Assembly (NCBI GenBank): GCA_023432725.1
Contig: JAEYUH010000246.1
Location: 1 to 6,577 of the forward strand
DNA from: Actinomycetes bacterium
Lineage (GTDB): Bacteria; Actinomycetota; Actinomycetes; Propionibacteriales; Propionibacteriaceae
DNA: 6,577 nucleotides
Direction: 5' to 3'
Below are positions 5,022 to 6,577 of the stretch, piece after piece. The position numbers were made by a program, and so were the translations under genes. The notes below the pieces were generated by a model. It saw only the letters and a list, made by a program, of their open reading frames with translations. It was not told the DNA's origin and ran no database searches. The first letter of the stretch is position 1. Every line of letters starts with the position of its first letter.

Positions 5022-6275
5022 ATGACTCAGATCGTGATCACGGGGATGGGTGCCACCACCCCGTTGGGCGGTGACCTGGCATCGACCTGGCAGGCGATGC
5101 TCGCCGGCGTTTCGGGGGTGACCCGGATCACCGAGGAGTGGGCCGACGAACTGCCCGCCCGGATCGCCGCCTTCGTCAAGGTCGACCCGGCCGAGATCAT
5201 CGACAGGGTGAAGGCCCGTCGGCTCGACCGGGCGACCCAGCTCGCTCTGATCGCTGCCCAGGAGGCCTGGGCGGACGCCGGGTTCACCTGGGAGGGCGAG
5301 AACGATGTCGACCCGTTCCGGCTCGGCGTTTCGGTGGGCTCGGGCATCGGCGGTCTGCACTCCCTGCTGAACAACTGGGACGCCCAGCGCGACAAGGGTG
5401 CCCGGCGGGTGAGCCCGTTCACGATCCCGATGCTGATGGCCAACGCCCCGGCGGCGAACGTCGGCCTGGCGGTGCACGCCAAGGCGGGGGTGCACACCCC
5501 TGTCTCAGCCTGCGCCTCGTCCAACGAGGCGATCGCCCAGGCGCTCGACCAGCTGCGGCTGGGACGGGCGGACGTCTTCGTCGCCGGCGGAGCCGAGGCG
5601 ACCATCCACCCGCTGCCGATGGCGGCCTTCGCCCAGATGCAGGCGCTGTCGCGCCGCAATGACGAACCGGAGCGGGCCTCCCGTCCGTGGGACAAGGGAC
5701 GCGACGGCTTCGTGCTCGGCGAGGGCGCGGCGATCCTCGTGCTCGAGACCCTCGAGCACGCCACGGCGCGCGGGGCGCGGATCTACGGGACCATCGCGGG
5801 CGCCGGCATCACCGCCGACGGCCACGACATCGTCCAGCCCGACCCGACCGGCGAGGGCCAGTCGGGGGCGATGCTGAAGGCGCTGGCCGATTCCGGCCTG
5901 AGCGCCGCCGACATCGTCCACGTCAACGCCCACGGCACCTCGACCCCGCAGGGCGACGTGACCGAGGCCGGCTCGATCCGGACCGCGCTGGGCGCCGACA
6001 CCGACCATGTCGTGGTGACCAGCACCAAGTCGATGACCGGCCACCTGCTGGGCGGCGCCGGCGCGCTGGAGACCATCGCGTCCGTCCTCGCCGTGAAGGA
6101 CCGGGTGGTGCCGCCGACCATCAACCTGGAGGACCCCGAGCCAGACCTGGGGATCGACATCGCCACCGGCCCGCGTCCGTTGCCCGCCGGCGACCTGGCG
6201 GCGATCAACAACTCCTTCGGCTTCGGCGGCCACAATGTCGCCGTCGCGGTCACCAACGCCAACACCAACCGCTAA
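5022..6275 (+). CDS. fabF: Beta-ketoacyl-ACP synthase II
   Basis: KAS II elongates acyl-ACP by decarboxylative condensation with malonyl-ACP. The 417-residue protein has the complete Cys-His-His site: C164 in TPVSACASSNEA, H304 in VNAHGTSTPQGD, and H341 in KSMTGHLLGGAGALE with K336. The C-terminal gate motif NNSFGFGGHN (396-405) is also present. Length is normal for the family. The stretch RRNDEPERASRPWDKGRDGF is close to that in mycobacterial KasA, the gene at the equivalent locus. Only one such synthase precedes accD here, whereas M. tuberculosis has the pair kasA-kasB. ATG at 5022 begins five bases after the acpP stop. No good Shine-Dalgarno is visible at normal distance (GAGG at 5002-5005 is 16 bases away), so translation is probably coupled to acpP. 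The reading is intact and the product cytosolic. Confidence 0.96.
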   Translation: MTQIVITGMGATTPLGGDLASTWQAMLAGVSGVTRITEEWADELPARIAAFVKVDPAEIIDRVKARRLDRATQLALIAAQEAWADAGFTWEGENDVDPFRLGVSVGSGIGGLHSLLNNWDAQRDKGARRVSPFTIPMLMANAPAANVGLAVHAKAGVHTPVSACASSNEAIAQALDQLRLGRADVFVAGGAEATIHPLPMAAFAQMQALSRRNDEPERASRPWDKGRDGFVLGEGAAILVLETLEHATARGARIYGTIAGAGITADGHDIVQPDPTGEGQSGAMLKALADSGLSAADIVHVNAHGTSTPQGDVTEAGSIRTALGADTDHVVVTSTKSMTGHLLGGAGALETIASVLAVKDRVVPPTINLEDPEPDLGIDIATGPRPLPAGDLAAINNSFGFGGHNVAVAVTNANTNR

Positions 6276-6287
6276 CGGAGCACCCCC

Positions 6288-6577
6288 ATGACCCAGGCCA
6301 CGGCACCGGCACGTCCGGCGCGTCCGCCCCGCGACGAGGACCCGCGTAACCCGAACCACCGGCTCGCGGCGCTGCTCGACCCCGGCTCGCTGGCGCTGAT
6401 CACCCCTGACGACGGCTCCGGCATGCTCGCCGCCACCGGCACGGTCAACGGCTCGCCGGTGGTCGCGTTCTGCTCGGACGCGACAGTGATGGGCGGGGCC
6501 ATGGGGGTGGACGGCTGCGAGGCCGTCGTCCAGGCCTACCGGCGGGCGATGGTGGACAGGGTGCCGATCATCGGGGT
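6288..6577 (+). CDS. accD: Acyl-CoA carboxylase carboxyltransferase subunit, AccD6-like (N-terminal part only)
   Basis: The carboxyltransferase moves CO2 from carboxybiotin on a partner subunit to acetyl-CoA (or propionyl-CoA), here presumably making malonyl-CoA for FabD. The first 96 codons are present. After a proline/arginine-rich lead (1-25) come RLAALLDPGSLALI, GTVNGSPVVAF and DATVMGGAMGVDGC, closely resembling the start of M. tuberculosis AccD6. There is no CxxC zinc ribbon, so this is not the E. coli type AccD; it is expected to be the long actinobacterial form (about 470 residues) with both carboxyltransferase halves in one chain. Its ATG lies 12 bp after the fabF stop, with CGGAG (6276-6280) seven bases upstream, and it is last in the operon as seen here. 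Acetyl- versus propionyl-CoA preference cannot be judged because the acyl pocket is beyond the right edge. Confidence 0.9.
   Translation, partial: MTQATAPARPARPPRDEDPRNPNHRLAALLDPGSLALITPDDGSGMLAATGTVNGSPVVAFCSDATVMGGAMGVDGCEAVVQAYRRAMVDRVPIIG

Noticed and set aside
3854..5074. Plus-strand open frame of 406 codons spanning fabH and acpP
   Set aside because: This is an alternative-frame shadow with extreme Arg/Pro/Gly composition; it crosses the real fabH and acpP genes.
5687..6349. Plus-strand open frame of 220 codons inside fabF
   Set aside because: It is an out-of-frame shadow of fabF, whose catalytic His residues and gate motif lie in the true frame.
1..6577. CRISPR arrays, insertion sequences, tRNA or rRNA genes
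   Set aside because: None were seen. There are no spaced direct repeats, transposase motifs or cloverleaf-like segments, and the window looks like stable core genome.

Overview
The window comes from a high-GC actinobacterium. It carries the conserved neighbourhood that links pyruvate dehydrogenase E1 (aceE) to a type II fatty acid synthase operon. Gene order and protein features match the Mycobacterium tuberculosis block aceE - Rv2242 (PucR-type regulator) - fabD - acpM - kasA - kasB - accD6 and the Streptomyces fasR-fabD-fabH-acpP-fabF cluster. A propionibacterial or related lineage is plausible, but the sequence alone does not settle it.

Layout: the minus strand holds the 5' end of aceE (1-284, cut by the left edge) and, upstream of it, a stand-alone PHP-family metal-dependent phosphoesterase (390-1142). 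A 50-bp divergent promoter region separates the PHP gene from the plus-strand genes. These are a PucR/CdaR-type activator of the FasR kind (1193-2371), a 152-bp regulatory gap with a perfect 7-3-7 palindrome (2372-2523), then fabD (2524-3735), fabH (3732-4727), acpP (4774-5016), fabF (5022-6275) and the 5' end of an AccD6-like carboxyltransferase gene (6288-6577, cut by the right edge). fabD to accD are tightly packed (4-bp overlap, 46-, 5- and 12-bp gaps) and read as one operon.

How the genes work together: AceE feeds pyruvate carbon into acetyl-CoA. AccD, with a biotin-bearing partner encoded elsewhere, makes malonyl-CoA. FabD loads malonate onto AcpP. FabH starts chains from a short acyl-CoA and malonyl-ACP, and FabF elongates them. 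The ketoreductase, dehydratase and enoyl reductase are not in the window. The PucR-type protein probably switches the fab operon on through the palindrome in front of fabD.

The most unusual feature is the C-terminus of FabD. About 90 residues beyond a normal malonyl transferase, it carries a complete biotinyl/lipoyl-type domain in which the residue aligned with the biotin-accepting lysine is arginine (R358). It therefore looks like a decoy or docking version of the acetyl-CoA carboxylase carrier domain, fused to the enzyme that consumes malonyl-CoA and encoded in the same operon as the carboxyltransferase.
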